The position numbers were made by a program, and so were the translations under genes. A stretch of 64,000 nucleotides of DNA from Entamoeba histolytica HM-1:IMSS (lineage: Eukaryota; Evosea; Mastigamoebida; Endamoebidae): the NCBI RefSeq assembly GCF_000208925.1, contig NW_001914905.1:1-64000 (forward strand), read 5' to 3'. This document shows positions 40,619-51,700 of the stretch, in pieces. The notes beneath the pieces were generated by a model. That model saw only the letters and a list, made by a program, of their open reading frames with translations, was not told the DNA's origin and did not search any database. Position 1 is the first letter of the stretch; each line of letters begins with the position of its first letter.

Positions 40619-43600
40619 ATGTTTTCACCTACTGTTCAAACACTAGGACTTCTTAACCTTGATCCTCATACAAATATAGTTTCTGTTCTTACAAAAGAAA
40701 TTCAAATATCAATTATTCATCAAGTCTCAGGGTATATTGTAAATAATTTAAATCAATTTCAAGCAAGTTTGAACACTGAAGAGCATTGTAAGTGGTTTGT
40801 TATTTTTATTTAGTAGAACAAAAAAAGAGGATTGATAATAATTCGATAGGATGATGGAAATAATTGGTGCTGGTTTGAGACTTCCAGTTGAATGTTTTGA
40901 AACAATTGGTCAATGTGTTAAAATATATGAATCATGGTTTATTCTACAACAATATACTCCTCAACCTATCGTTCAAAAATTTAAAGAATTTAAACGTGTT
41001 GTATGTGAACAACTAACTTTGGTTTTATGTAAAAGAGAAACTACACCACAAAATTTTAATGTATTTCCAAAATATTGTGAGTTATGTAAAAAAGTTATTA
41101 GTATATTAAGGGTACTAAGTAAGTCATTAGAAAAACAGGGTGGTGAAGTTACTCGAATGTTTAGATTAGTTATTGGATGTGTACAAGATGTTTGCGGGTG
41201 TAAGTGGTCAAATGAAGAATTAGTATTTATTTCACCAGTAGCTGGTGTATTAATTCGATTTTTTTATGAGATGTGGGTTGAACATTCTAATGAAGATTGT
41301 AGTTTAGTAAAGTTAATTTCTAAATTACATCCACAATGGATTAAAATTAATACAATTGCTTTAGAATGGGTTAAAATTGCACAATATATTCAAAGTAAAT
41401 ATCTTGATACATTATATATAACAAAATTAGATAATGGCGTATTGTCATTAAAAAATGAAGAATATGATTTTACACTAACTACTTCATCAACTTCATTACT
41501 TAAAATGTGGCTTCATTTTATTCGTTTGTTAGTTAAATATTATTCAAATTTAAATAAATAAATAATTATTTATAATAAATAGATTTTTGTGGAAATGTTG
41601 CAAACATAACTAACCCAGATGTTCTTGAATTAGTTGAAGAAGGATTTTATAATTTAATTGTTCAGATGATTTCATATACAAATAATAAAAATATTCAACA
41701 ACCTCCTGATGGAAACATTATATTATCTATATACTTTGATACTATTAGTTTTCCTGTAATATATTTATCACATCATATTTATTTTGGGGCAATCTTATTC
41801 TCTCTGAAAACATTATTTCTTATAATTAATACTTTTGCCTTTAATAATACTATTGACCAATCTTATTTAATTAAAATTTATCATGTCATCTCTTTTGGAA
41901 TTGATACACAAAATAGTATTGTATTATCTTTTATTTTAAAACAACTTCCTAGTTTATTTAAAAAAAGATTACCTGGTATTGAAGTATTATATCCAAACTT
42001 GATGGTAACAATGGAACGATATTGTGCTTCAGCCTCAACTTCAAAAGATCAATTATTAGATATACTATCATTATTACAATTGATTCAACTTTCTTTCTCA
42101 CAACAATGGGAAACTATTATGATTCCTACAATTCCAAGACGTTCATCCATTCAATTTTCATACCACAATCTCATAGAAAAAACAAGGTCTGTATTATTTA
42201 GTATCTTAAAAACTTCAAAGGATCCAGATGTATTAGATTCATTATTATTAAGTTTTAATAGGTTCTTACTTGATTATGTCACTCGTGAGTTTGAAATAAT
42301 AACAATTGATGACAACTCGCCAGATTTTGTTTTACAAGAATTTATTAAAGAAATGAGTCAAAATGGAATGTATTGGTTTGAGTGTTTATTTAATGCAAAG
42401 AAATATCATAACATTATTGAATTACTAAGAACTCTTAATCAAATTATTCCATGTCTTTCATCTCCTCAAGGACCATTCCAAGAAATTTTCCAAGTTTTAT
42501 CTAATTTTGTTGAATTAAATTATAAAACATGTGAAAATATTCATCCAGTATTATCAGTATATGCACTCTTTTTCTCAAAATGTTATCCAAATTTACCATC
42601 AAATGTTTTGATAGCATCATTAAGATTATGTAGTAAGATATGTTCATTTTTTAATTCTTTAATAACAAATGATCCTATGTTAGCAGTAACTTATAAATTT
42701 GATTCAGAATTAATGAGCTCTCTGTTTAATAATTTAATGCCAGAGTCTTTTAAAGATAATATTATTAATGAAGTTTTTATTTATAACTTATTTAAACAAT
42801 ATAATATAACTAATATATTTGATCATTTCCAAATATTCTTTGATTCGCATTCAGTTATTTCTTATATTGATCTTCCATGGACAATGAATAATGAATTTTG
42901 TGACATTCTTGTTATTTCTAGAACTGCATATTTTAAACAAACATACATCATTAGATATCTTATGGATAATGAACAATGGACTTTAATCAAAAATAATATT
43001 AATTATCAAGAAGTCACTATTGGATATCCTTGTTTTAATGAAAAGGAGACATGGACACATCAATCAATTCTTTTCAACCTTGACCATTATTTAAATCCTA
43101 AACCAGCACCACAAAAACATGCTTCACTCCATCTACCGAATTTGAAACATATTGTCCAAGAGTCTTCAAATTTTAATTGTTCTCCCATTAGGTTATTCTG
43201 TATGAGCATTCACTTAATGGAAATTTCTCATATGAATTTAATCCCATTAAATACAAATGAGAAATTATTAAATGAATTGGTAGAATTAGACTCTGTTGCA
43301 ACAAAAATTACTGGAAATGTTGAACTAAAAATTAAACAAAACAATCAACTTTTTGTTGAATTTGTAAGTAATCTTGGAACCTTAGTTGATGGTGAAACGT
43401 TTGTTGGTTATAAAGGGAAGTATGATAAAGAATCTATGTTTGTGTGTAACTCAAATTCTGAAATGGATGTAATTTATAATATTCCATCAATATACGCTAC
43501 TCCTAATGAAGCCAAAGGTAAAGAAGAGATTGTAATTGAATGGAAAGAAAGAAATGAAATACAAGAATATTCAACATTAAAACATGATGATAAATTATAT

Positions 43601-44683
43601 ATTATCATTGAACATGATAATTCAGATATTTTTAGAGTTTTATCAAATAAATGTGTTGGACCAATGTTAAATGTTCAATATATTAGTTTAGGTTCTTTAG
43701 GACTATTTATCAAATTAACTTGTGAAGCATATTTAAGGCAAAACAATGGTAATATATCTCAAATTAATAGAAGAGCTGCATTAGAAGTTATTAAATCATA
43801 TTCTGATGATTTAAATCCACATGCTGAAATTCATATGTTATTCAATGAATCTTTCAGAAAATCTTTTAATACGTCAGAACTTAATTTTACTCTTGATGAC
43901 ATTGATCTTCCACTACTTTCTCCTACTACACCAACAAAACCTAGGGCTTTAGATATTAGACAAAAAGCACAAGACAATCCTGAAGATTTGACAACTTCAC
44001 CAACAAAGACAAACCAAGTAAAATCAAATTCATTATTTAATAAGGCTACTACTTCTCAGAAACCTCAACAAGATAATTCATGTATGTCAAAATCATCATT
44101 TGCTTTCAAAAAGATTGTTCAACAACAAGAAAAACAACAACAACAAATTCGACAATTAGAATTGTTACAAAATCGTTCTTCTTCTTCTGAAGATATTTCT
44201 CCTACTGTAATTAAGTCAGACCCACAACCTATTCCAAAAACAACTCCAACAACTCCTCAAAATAATTTACCATCTCCTCAATCAAATACAACTTCTGTTT
44301 CTCCTTCCCAAACACCTAAACAGCACGTAAATATGTTCCAGTCAGCTCCAGTTGTATCTTCATTCCAAAAAAGACCTCCTCAACGAGGTGGTTTCTTTAC
44401 ACAACGTGAAACAAATAAACAAGCAAAAGCCTCAATTAAAAGTGCATCAAATTATCCTCAAGTTTCTGTTCCATTAGCAACACAAGCTCATGGACAATAC
44501 TCATATCAAAAAAAACAAGAAACTCCTCAACAAAAACATAATACCACGGGTTGGCAAATGGGTGGTACAAATGAAAAAACTCGTACAGGTCATCTCACAG
44601 CAACTTCTCGTGGATTTGTTATGGGAGATAGAAGAAGTCGTGATATTACCCCAACACAACAAGAACAACATGAAACAAATTGA
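40619..44683 (+). CDS. RALGAPB: Ral GTPase-activating protein beta-like subunit
   Basis: Exons are 40619-40794, 40850-41523 and 41583-44683; the introns are 55 and 59 nt, both GTTTGT...ATAG. The product is 1316 aa. The N-terminus aligns with RalGAP beta across both junctions: EEHCKW-MMEIIGAGLRLPV (like VKWTMEVICYGLTLPL) and MWLHFI-HFCGNVANITNPDV (like WFRFLHMLSNPVDLSNPAI). About 865-1000 is a Rap/RalGAP-like fold (FVEFVSNLGTLVDGETFVGY, KYDKESMFVCNSN), without a recognisable catalytic Asn thumb, as in animal beta subunits. About 1060-1316 is Gln/Pro/Ser/Thr-rich. The beta subunit is needed by a catalytic alpha subunit elsewhere; none is in this window. Confidence 0.85.
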
Positions 44684-44738
44684 AACAACTTTTTTTAATT
44701 ACAATTTTGGAACAAGTTTATGATAGTTCTTTTTGAAT

Positions 44739-45971
44739 CTAATTCATTATTCCTTGATTTCTTTTTAATTGGTTTATTTCTATTAAATCTTCTTCGTTTA
44801 AACAATAGCCTGTTCTATCTATTTTCAACTGACAAGTTAAACAATCATAAATCCATTCTATTCCTACTACATCAATTTTTTTCTCGTTACAAATTTTCAT
44901 TTGTTTAAGTACATCTTTAAAGTCTATTAAATTATTACCAATAATGCATACAGTGACTGAAGAAGTTAATTTTGTTTTAAACTTTGCTCCATGAAACTCA
45001 CATTGTTTAATTGTGTCTTCATTAAGACTCCCAAGAATTTTTATGTTTTCTCCAGTAAAAAATTTAGATTCTTTTTTCATACAAAATATAGTTTCATTTA
45101 AAGAAGGTTGAGACAAATATGATATGATTGACATCAATTGAACTAATTCATTACTTTCATTACTAATAGAGTTTTGCTGCATTTCTTGTGATGTGATATT
45201 ATTTAGAGTATTTTCAGTTTGGTTTTCTTGGGTGTAATGGAAATTTTGGTTTTCCTCTTTTGTTGAACTAATTCCTACAACACCTTCTCTGCTCGTATCT
45301 TGTGACTGCCTTTGGGTATTAAACACTTCATCAAAAATACCTTTGTCAGAGTTTTGTATTGTTTGTGTTGATTCAGGTGATGTTAATGTAAATGGTATTT
45401 CATCTAAAAATTGATCAAATTCTATTGGAAGTGTTTGAGTTTCTGAAATAGGTTTAGTTTCAATACTTTTCCTTCTTAGAAAAGCAAGAGATTGTTTAGG
45501 AAGTTCAAATGTAACTTCAGATTTAGTTAAAACAATTGTGTCATTACGAATACTAGTAGAGGCTTTTCTCTTTTTTAATTCATTGCTTGATTTTCTTCTT
45601 AAGAGAATTTCATTAAACCTAGCTTCTTCACTTTTTCTTTTCTCTTCTTCTTCAGACTTTCTTTGATATTCTTGTTGAACACGTTCTTCGTAATGACTAT
45701 CAACAAATCGTCGAATTATTCTGTTTCTATTATTAACATCTAATCTACACTCAAGCATTTCATTAAAATCAATATACCGCTCTTTGTCTAAAACAAAGAT
45801 TCCTTTGTTATTAATTAGATAATGATGTTCAATGTCTTCGTTTAATTTACTATTATAATCAACATAAATTTTACCATTAAATGATTGCCAACGAATTTTA
45901 CTTGTTGACTCTGTTGGTACTGTGCATTGAACTTCGACCTTTCGTGTTGTTAAATGAATAGAAACTGACAT
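44739..45971 (-). CDS. WWE-BRCT protein (putative poly(ADP-ribose)-linked DNA-repair factor)
   Basis: 410 aa from the ATG at 45971 (an in-frame TTG at 46040 rejected). Residues about 25-90 form a WWE domain: KIRWQSFNGKIYVDYNSKLN, then DIEHHYL, RYIDFNEML and NRNRIIRRF, keeping the W, the Y/iE and the final R-R core that binds iso-ADP-ribose. About 95-300 is charged, then Ser/Thr/Gln-rich linker with a basic coiled section. About 305-385 is a single BRCT domain: NIKILGSLNEDTIKQCEFHG, VCIIGNNL and VVGIEWIYDCL. It is tail-to-tail with RALGAPB (55 bp), and lies 65 bp after the 204-aa gene and beyond it TOP3, all on the minus strand. Role inferred from domains. Confidence 0.78.
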   Translation of the reverse strand: MSVSIHLTTRKVEVQCTVPTESTSKIRWQSFNGKIYVDYNSKLNEDIEHHYLINNKGIFVLDKERYIDFNEMLECRLDVNNRNRIIRRFVDSHYEERVQQEYQRKSEEEEKRKSEEARFNEILLRRKSSNELKKRKASTSIRNDTIVLTKSEVTFELPKQSLAFLRRKSIETKPISETQTLPIEFDQFLDEIPFTLTSPESTQTIQNSDKGIFDEVFNTQRQSQDTSREGVVGISSTKEENQNFHYTQENQTENTLNNITSQEMQQNSISNESNELVQLMSIISYLSQPSLNETIFCMKKESKFFTGENIKILGSLNEDTIKQCEFHGAKFKTKLTSSVTVCIIGNNLIDFKDVLKQMKICNEKKIDVVGIEWIYDCLTCQLKIDRTGYCLNEEDLIEINQLKRNQGIMN

Positions 45972-46036
45972 TCTATTTATTAGGAGATCTTTTTTATCAA
46001 GAAATTTGAGGTATGTTTTTAAAAATAGATAGACTC

Positions 46037-46651
46037 TCAAATTTCAGTTGATAAATCAAATAAGGAACTTATGTTGATACTATCTATATGAGGTGGTTTT
46101 GCTTTCTTTTTAAAAGAGTAATTTCTTCGGTAAGGAGTTAGAACTAAAATTTTTAAAGGTGAATCAAAATAATCATTACATCCTTTCACAAAGAGAAAGT
46201 TAATCACGAAATATTCTATTTCTTGAATCAATCTTTTCATTTCAGAATTTAATGAATTTAGATTCTTTCTTAATCCACACTCACCAAGAAAAACTATCAT
46301 AAAAGATTCCTTTTGATTGTCATCTTTTTTATAGGTTAGATACTCATTCAGTTTTAATAAATCAAAAACTTCTCCTCGTTTCTTTAAGATACATCCTCGT
46401 AATTTAGTAAGAAAGTTCAAATTACACACTCCAAATGATGAGATTATTTTTAATGTAATTCTTTCTTTTAAATAACCAATTCCATAAAATTCTAGTATTT
46501 GTCTTTTACGTACAATTTCATTCCATTTCCATAGAGTGCTTATTGGTAATAATTCATTTATAATGCATTCTTGCATAAGTTTCTCAAAATAAGACACTTG
46601 TATTTTCATTTTAAGAGCAGCATTATAATGTGGAGTTAAAGAATTAGTCAT
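46037..46651 (-). CDS. Unrecognised 204-aa protein between TOP3 and WWE-BRCT genes
   Basis: 204 aa, start MTNSLTPHYNAALKMKIQVS. Helical N-terminal half (YFEKLMQECIINELLPISTL, LKERITLKIISSFGVCNLNF), a strand-like FMIVFLGECGL, and a C-terminal Pro/Lys-rich piece. No signal peptide or membrane segment. I do not recognise a family. Its position between TOP3 and a BRCT gene makes a genome-maintenance partner possible, but eukaryotic adjacency is weak evidence. Confidence 0.6.
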   Translation of the reverse strand: MTNSLTPHYNAALKMKIQVSYFEKLMQECIINELLPISTLWKWNEIVRKRQILEFYGIGYLKERITLKIISSFGVCNLNFLTKLRGCILKKRGEVFDLLKLNEYLTYKKDDNQKESFMIVFLGECGLRKNLNSLNSEMKRLIQEIEYFVINFLFVKGCNDYFDSPLKILVLTPYRRNYSFKKKAKPPHIDSINISSLFDLSTEI

Positions 46652-46758
46652 TTCTAATTATCAATTATAGTGGATGAATTTAAGTCATTGAAAAGCCAAT
46701 AAAAAATAAATCATTTTTGAGTCTTAGTGTTAAATAACAAATTTAAATTATATTATTG

Positions 46759-48582
46759 TTATTGTGGCATTAATTTCTTTACTGCATTAACTAATTTACT
46801 CTTGTTGAATTGTGCCCGTTCATATAATTCTTCGTACTGTTCAATAAAAGTATTTATAACGTCATCCTTGTTAGATTCTCCAGAACATATTTTTGTTAAT
46901 TCTTTTTCTGTTTCTGCTCGAAGTTGTGGTCTAGAAAATTCAAAACCCATTGAGTCATATCCTTCAACTAATGCAAGTCCTAAGTTTGTAGGAATAAATG
47001 ATCCTTGTTTAACAATAACATATTCTCTTTCTTGAATTTTTTGAATATGTTGTGCAATAGTTGCATCAGTACCAATTCCATTTTTATCCATAAGTTGAAT
47101 TAACTCAGGCTCTGTTAATGGTTTTGGTGGTGATGTTTCTCCATAACTCACTTCAAAACAATTTAATTGGACTTTTTCTCCTTCATGAAACTCAGGAATT
47201 TCTTTATCTGACCATTTTCTAAATGGGAAAATGTTTAAATAATTACGTTCTGTAATCATCAATCCATTACAATGAAAACTTTCATTACCAACTTGTAATC
47301 CAATTTTTGTTTCAAATCCCCTTGCATCATCTGACATATTTGCTAAATAATTTCTTACAATGAAGTCATAAATTTTTCTTTCTTTTTCTGACAAATCATT
47401 TAAATTAGCATTTCTTGTTGGATGAATAGGAGGATGAGACTTATCAGTTGCTTTTCCATTTCTTGGATTTTTCATTTTACCATTTAGTAATTCTTGGACA
47501 TATGATGAATATATACGATTCTCTTGAAACATTTCAATTTGTTTTCTATGATTCATATCAGAAGGAAATATATTTGTTTCTGTTCGTGGATAACTAATTA
47601 ACCCAGAGTTATATAACTTCTCTGCTATATTCATTGTTTCATTTGAACTAATTTTAAAATACTTAGAACATGCTTTTTGAAGATCAACTGTTGTTAATGG
47701 TAATGGTTTAAAGTTGGTTCGACTTTTTTCTAATATCTCAGTAATAGTTGCAGAGTTTATATATTCCAATGCATCTTCATATAATAAGTCACATATCAGC
47801 CTATCAAATAACCTATTTCTATCCCAATGAAATTCGGTTAATATAGAATTTTTTTCTACAACACAATTAATTTTATAAAATGTCTCTTTTGTAAATGCCT
47901 TAATTTGATAATATCTATCAACAACAAATCCTAAAGTAGGAAATTGACATGCTCCATAACTTAAGACTTTCCCTTCTAATGCTTTTGATTTATTTTTTAG
48001 TAATGTTGTTTGAAATCTTGTAAAAGCAGCTCCTGTTCTTAAATCAATTTCTTGTCTTACATCAACAGCCTCACTCATATGTTTATTAGGAGCAGTTAAT
48101 GTGTTGTATGCTTTAATAATTTCATTAGGAACTAAACTATTAAAATGAGCTCTCCATACTTTCATCTTTGAATTAACTTCAGAACATACTTCAATAACTT
48201 CAAAAGAAATGTTTTCTCCTTCTCTATCACAGTCAAGCCATAGTACTAATACCTGACATTTTTTTGCTAAACTTTTCAAGTTTAATTCAACTTTCTTCAT
48301 ATTGGATGGAACACTCTTTTCTATTGGTGCTGTAAAAAGTTCTTCAGGATCACAACTACCCCATGAACGGTAAGCTGTAGTAAAATCAATTCCCTTCAAA
48401 TGCCCTGCAACAGAAGTAACATAATGAGTACACTTCCCATCATTTTTAAATTCATGTTCAAATGAAAACACAGAATTATATTTAGATAATCCTGGTGTTT
48501 TTTTACATGTCCCACGAGATAGGGTGTATGAGATAGCACTTGCTACACTCGGTTTTTCTGCTACATGCAGTATGGAGTTCAT
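46759..48582 (-). CDS. TOP3: DNA topoisomerase III (type IA)
   Basis: 607 aa. N-terminal Toprim domain: AEKPSVASAI with the catalytic Glu, THYVTSVAGHLKGIDF, and the acidic triad VLWLDCDREGENISFEVIE. The active-site Tyr lies in GLISYPRTETNIFP at about residue 330, with a correct-order toroid before it (FPTLGFVVDRY) and after it (LMDKNGIGTDATIAQHI). The C-terminus stops soon after the last topoisomerase helix, without the zinc-ribbon repeats of animal TOP3A (about 1000 aa), so it resembles short TOP3-type enzymes. TOP3 acts with RecQ helicase and RMI1 to dissolve double Holliday junctions. Confidence 0.93.
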   Translation of the reverse strand: MNSILHVAEKPSVASAISYTLSRGTCKKTPGLSKYNSVFSFEHEFKNDGKCTHYVTSVAGHLKGIDFTTAYRSWGSCDPEELFTAPIEKSVPSNMKKVELNLKSLAKKCQVLVLWLDCDREGENISFEVIEVCSEVNSKMKVWRAHFNSLVPNEIIKAYNTLTAPNKHMSEAVDVRQEIDLRTGAAFTRFQTTLLKNKSKALEGKVLSYGACQFPTLGFVVDRYYQIKAFTKETFYKINCVVEKNSILTEFHWDRNRLFDRLICDLLYEDALEYINSATITEILEKSRTNFKPLPLTTVDLQKACSKYFKISSNETMNIAEKLYNSGLISYPRTETNIFPSDMNHRKQIEMFQENRIYSSYVQELLNGKMKNPRNGKATDKSHPPIHPTRNANLNDLSEKERKIYDFIVRNYLANMSDDARGFETKIGLQVGNESFHCNGLMITERNYLNIFPFRKWSDKEIPEFHEGEKVQLNCFEVSYGETSPPKPLTEPELIQLMDKNGIGTDATIAQHIQKIQEREYVIVKQGSFIPTNLGLALVEGYDSMGFEFSRPQLRAETEKELTKICSGESNKDDVINTFIEQYEELYERAQFNKSKLVNAVKKLMPQ

Positions 48583-48730
48583 TACAAAATTAAATAAACA
48601 ATTGAGTTTTTATTTAATGGTTCATTATTAATACTTTTTATTATACTTTTTGATTTATTAGATTTTCACTTTTTTATATACTTTGATGTATAATCTAGAA
48701 AATAAAAGCATCAAAAATAATGAAAAACAA

Positions 48731-51700
48731 TCATTTTATTTCTAATACATCAACTCCATCAAGACACTCTACAAAGAAATAAAGTTTTGAATAATTTTCA
48801 ACAAAAAGAACTGAAAGCACTTTTGAAGTATTTTTTGAAGAATTTAATGAACGTCCACCATAACAAGAACCTAATAATTCCAATTTCTCAACTTCATATA
48901 ACATCAATTCTCCTCGATCACTTCCTAATGCCAAAACATTCATAATTGATCCATCAATGAAATGAGTAATTGTTACAGCCGTGATAGTAGTATTTATTAA
49001 AGTTTCAGCAAATTTATATGCGTTAATAGAATATCCTGTAATAATTGTTTTACTTTGTTGAATTGATAAAGTAATTAAATCACCATTTTTGTCACTAAAT
49101 AACATTTTATTTATAACTTCATTTGTTTTTATGACTTGTCTAATTTTACCATCTTCATTAAAATATCGAATATATCCATCGCTTGATGCAATGACTGCTG
49201 TGTGATAATCAATACAATATGTTATTGCAGTTACTTTATCTGTGATACCATACAGTGAAACAAATAATGGATTTTTTCCAAATGGCTGATTAATAATAAA
49301 TGATTCTCCAGTCTCACATCCATAAACTAATTTATTTCCATTATCAAAAACATTGAAGTCAGTAACATCTAATGACTTGCAATATAAACTATTAATAATT
49401 TGATCATTCTTACTTAATGTAAATATACCTTTATTTTGTTCATATTTTACACAATAAAGTTCCTTGTCTAATGAAAAAGTACAACATTGTTCAGTAAATA
49501 CTGAAAATTTATTATTTTCAAATGCAAATAAACATCCTATTTTTAATGTAGTAATTAATTCTGTATGAGGATTATGAAAATTAAAAGCTAACCTTGGGGT
49601 AACTAATTTCTTTGGATGTGGTTTAATAAATACTTTATTTGGTATATTACCCATTGTTTTCCATATAACTTCCTTAATTTGTTCATCCACTTCAGATTCT
49701 TTTGTATATTCCTTACTATAAACATTAAACTTATTTCTGTTTTGTTGGTCAACTCCAAACACTAAATCAATCCATTGGTTAATGGTTTGTCCAACTTCTT
49801 GACTTTCTAATGCTTCTCTCATATGATGAATGAATAACCTACTTGTTTCTCCCCAAGGAGGAAAGTTAACATCTCCAACGGTTGTACTTTCTCCTTTAAG
49901 ATGATTCAAATTCATAAATACTTCAGGACAACAATAGAATTCAGGTAATAATTCAATTCTTGATTGTAACACAGAACTTAAAAACAATGAACCTACATTG
50001 ACAAACATTCTTCCATCTATTTCTAAACATCTTCCTGACATTTCTTTTAAAATCATATCAGTATAGGGTCTTAGCCTAAATAAACATCTTAAAACTGTTG
50101 ATGGACTACTCAGACAACAATTATAATGACATTCTTTTTCATAATAATTATCTTCTATTTGATTCGTCTCTTTTTGTGCTCCAATTGGTAGTTGGAGATT
50201 TCTATACATCTGAATATCACTTAATCTGAAATCTTTGCTATCATAACTACAAATAACCCATGGATATATGGGATATTGACTTAATGTTCTATAACTTCTT
50301 CCTGCTTCATTGTTGATTATTCCAAGATATTCAAAATTACTAATTAATCCTTTACTCCACATCTTTGTTGACTCTAACAATTTACTTTCTGAACACCCAG
50401 TAATTTCTATAATTTTATTACGTTGTTTATTTGTAAAAATAAAGAATTCAATTCTTCCATCAGCAGTTATTATTTCTAATCCATTATCTTGATACAAGTA
50501 CATTTTCTTTGTGATGATTGCATTTTTTAAAGGTAAAATAATTTCTTTACTAATATTTTCATTATGAAGAACTTTTGAGTATTGAAAAACTAACTCTTTT
50601 TCATCTGCTTCTTCCTTAATTTGCATCATTCCTTCACACTCTTCTTCTTCTTTAATTCTTTTACATTTTATTCCACATGTTAATGCAATGGGAGGAATGT
50701 ATGGAACAATTTCTTTAATCTGAAGATAATTTTTTAACTCTTCTATAATCTCGGGAGTAATTTCTTCAGTTGTTGGAAGGTCTCTCATTTTTGGTGAAGA
50801 ATAATCTACTAAATTATGTACAAAACTTGGAGTTATAAAAGGTGTTAATTTTATAGCACTTATTGGGGGTGGGAATTGATAAGCTAATATTCCTTTTGGG
50901 GATGTATAGTTTTTAAATATTTTTAACCAATGTAAACAAGCAACCCTTGATGGACTAGTTGGTTTTGCTTTGAATGAACGAGGTGGAGGTTTAATAAAAT
51001 CAAGATCATTAGGAATGGTTGTAGGTTGTATTTGTACAAGATATGGATGAAGGTATTCTTTTCTTTCAATAGTTCCATATATTTCATTGACAAATAAATG
51101 TAATTCATTTTTCACTTCTTCAGTAAATTCATTAAATCCAATTAAAACTGAATTTCCTTGTATTCCCTCTCTTAATAACTCAGTAGATAAAATAGTTGTT
51201 AATCCTAACGTTTTTAATAATGGTACATAATATGCAGCAACACTAATATTATTATATTTTTCTTCAAACAATGCCTGGCGTTGTTCAAATTGAACAATAA
51301 AATCTCTCACTGATAATTTCTCAATAATCAATCGTTGAGACTCAATTGATAATGGTAAATCATATTGTAATACCTCTTTCCAAATACGTGCAATTGCATT
51401 AATAAAGAATAATTTGTGTGACCTTCTTCCTTGAGTAACAACATATTTCTTGTGCATATCAGCAATAAACACATATACCCTCCACAATAATCTTGATTCA
51501 AAATTATCTGACATTACCAATGATGTAAAGTATAAATAATGAAGATGTACCTTTGTTGCAACTTGTTGTACTGATCGTTTTTGAGCCTCATTCATACCAG
51601 AGTCATACATTAATAATAGTCCATTTAATATTTTTTCATCATCATTTCTATGAACAACATTGAGAATAGAATGAAATACAACCTCATTATACATTTTACA

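Noticed and set aside
40795..40813. A 19-nt intron ending at the first TAG in the RalGAP gene
   Set aside because: Too short; the AG at 40849 gives the right phase and the KW-MME family match.
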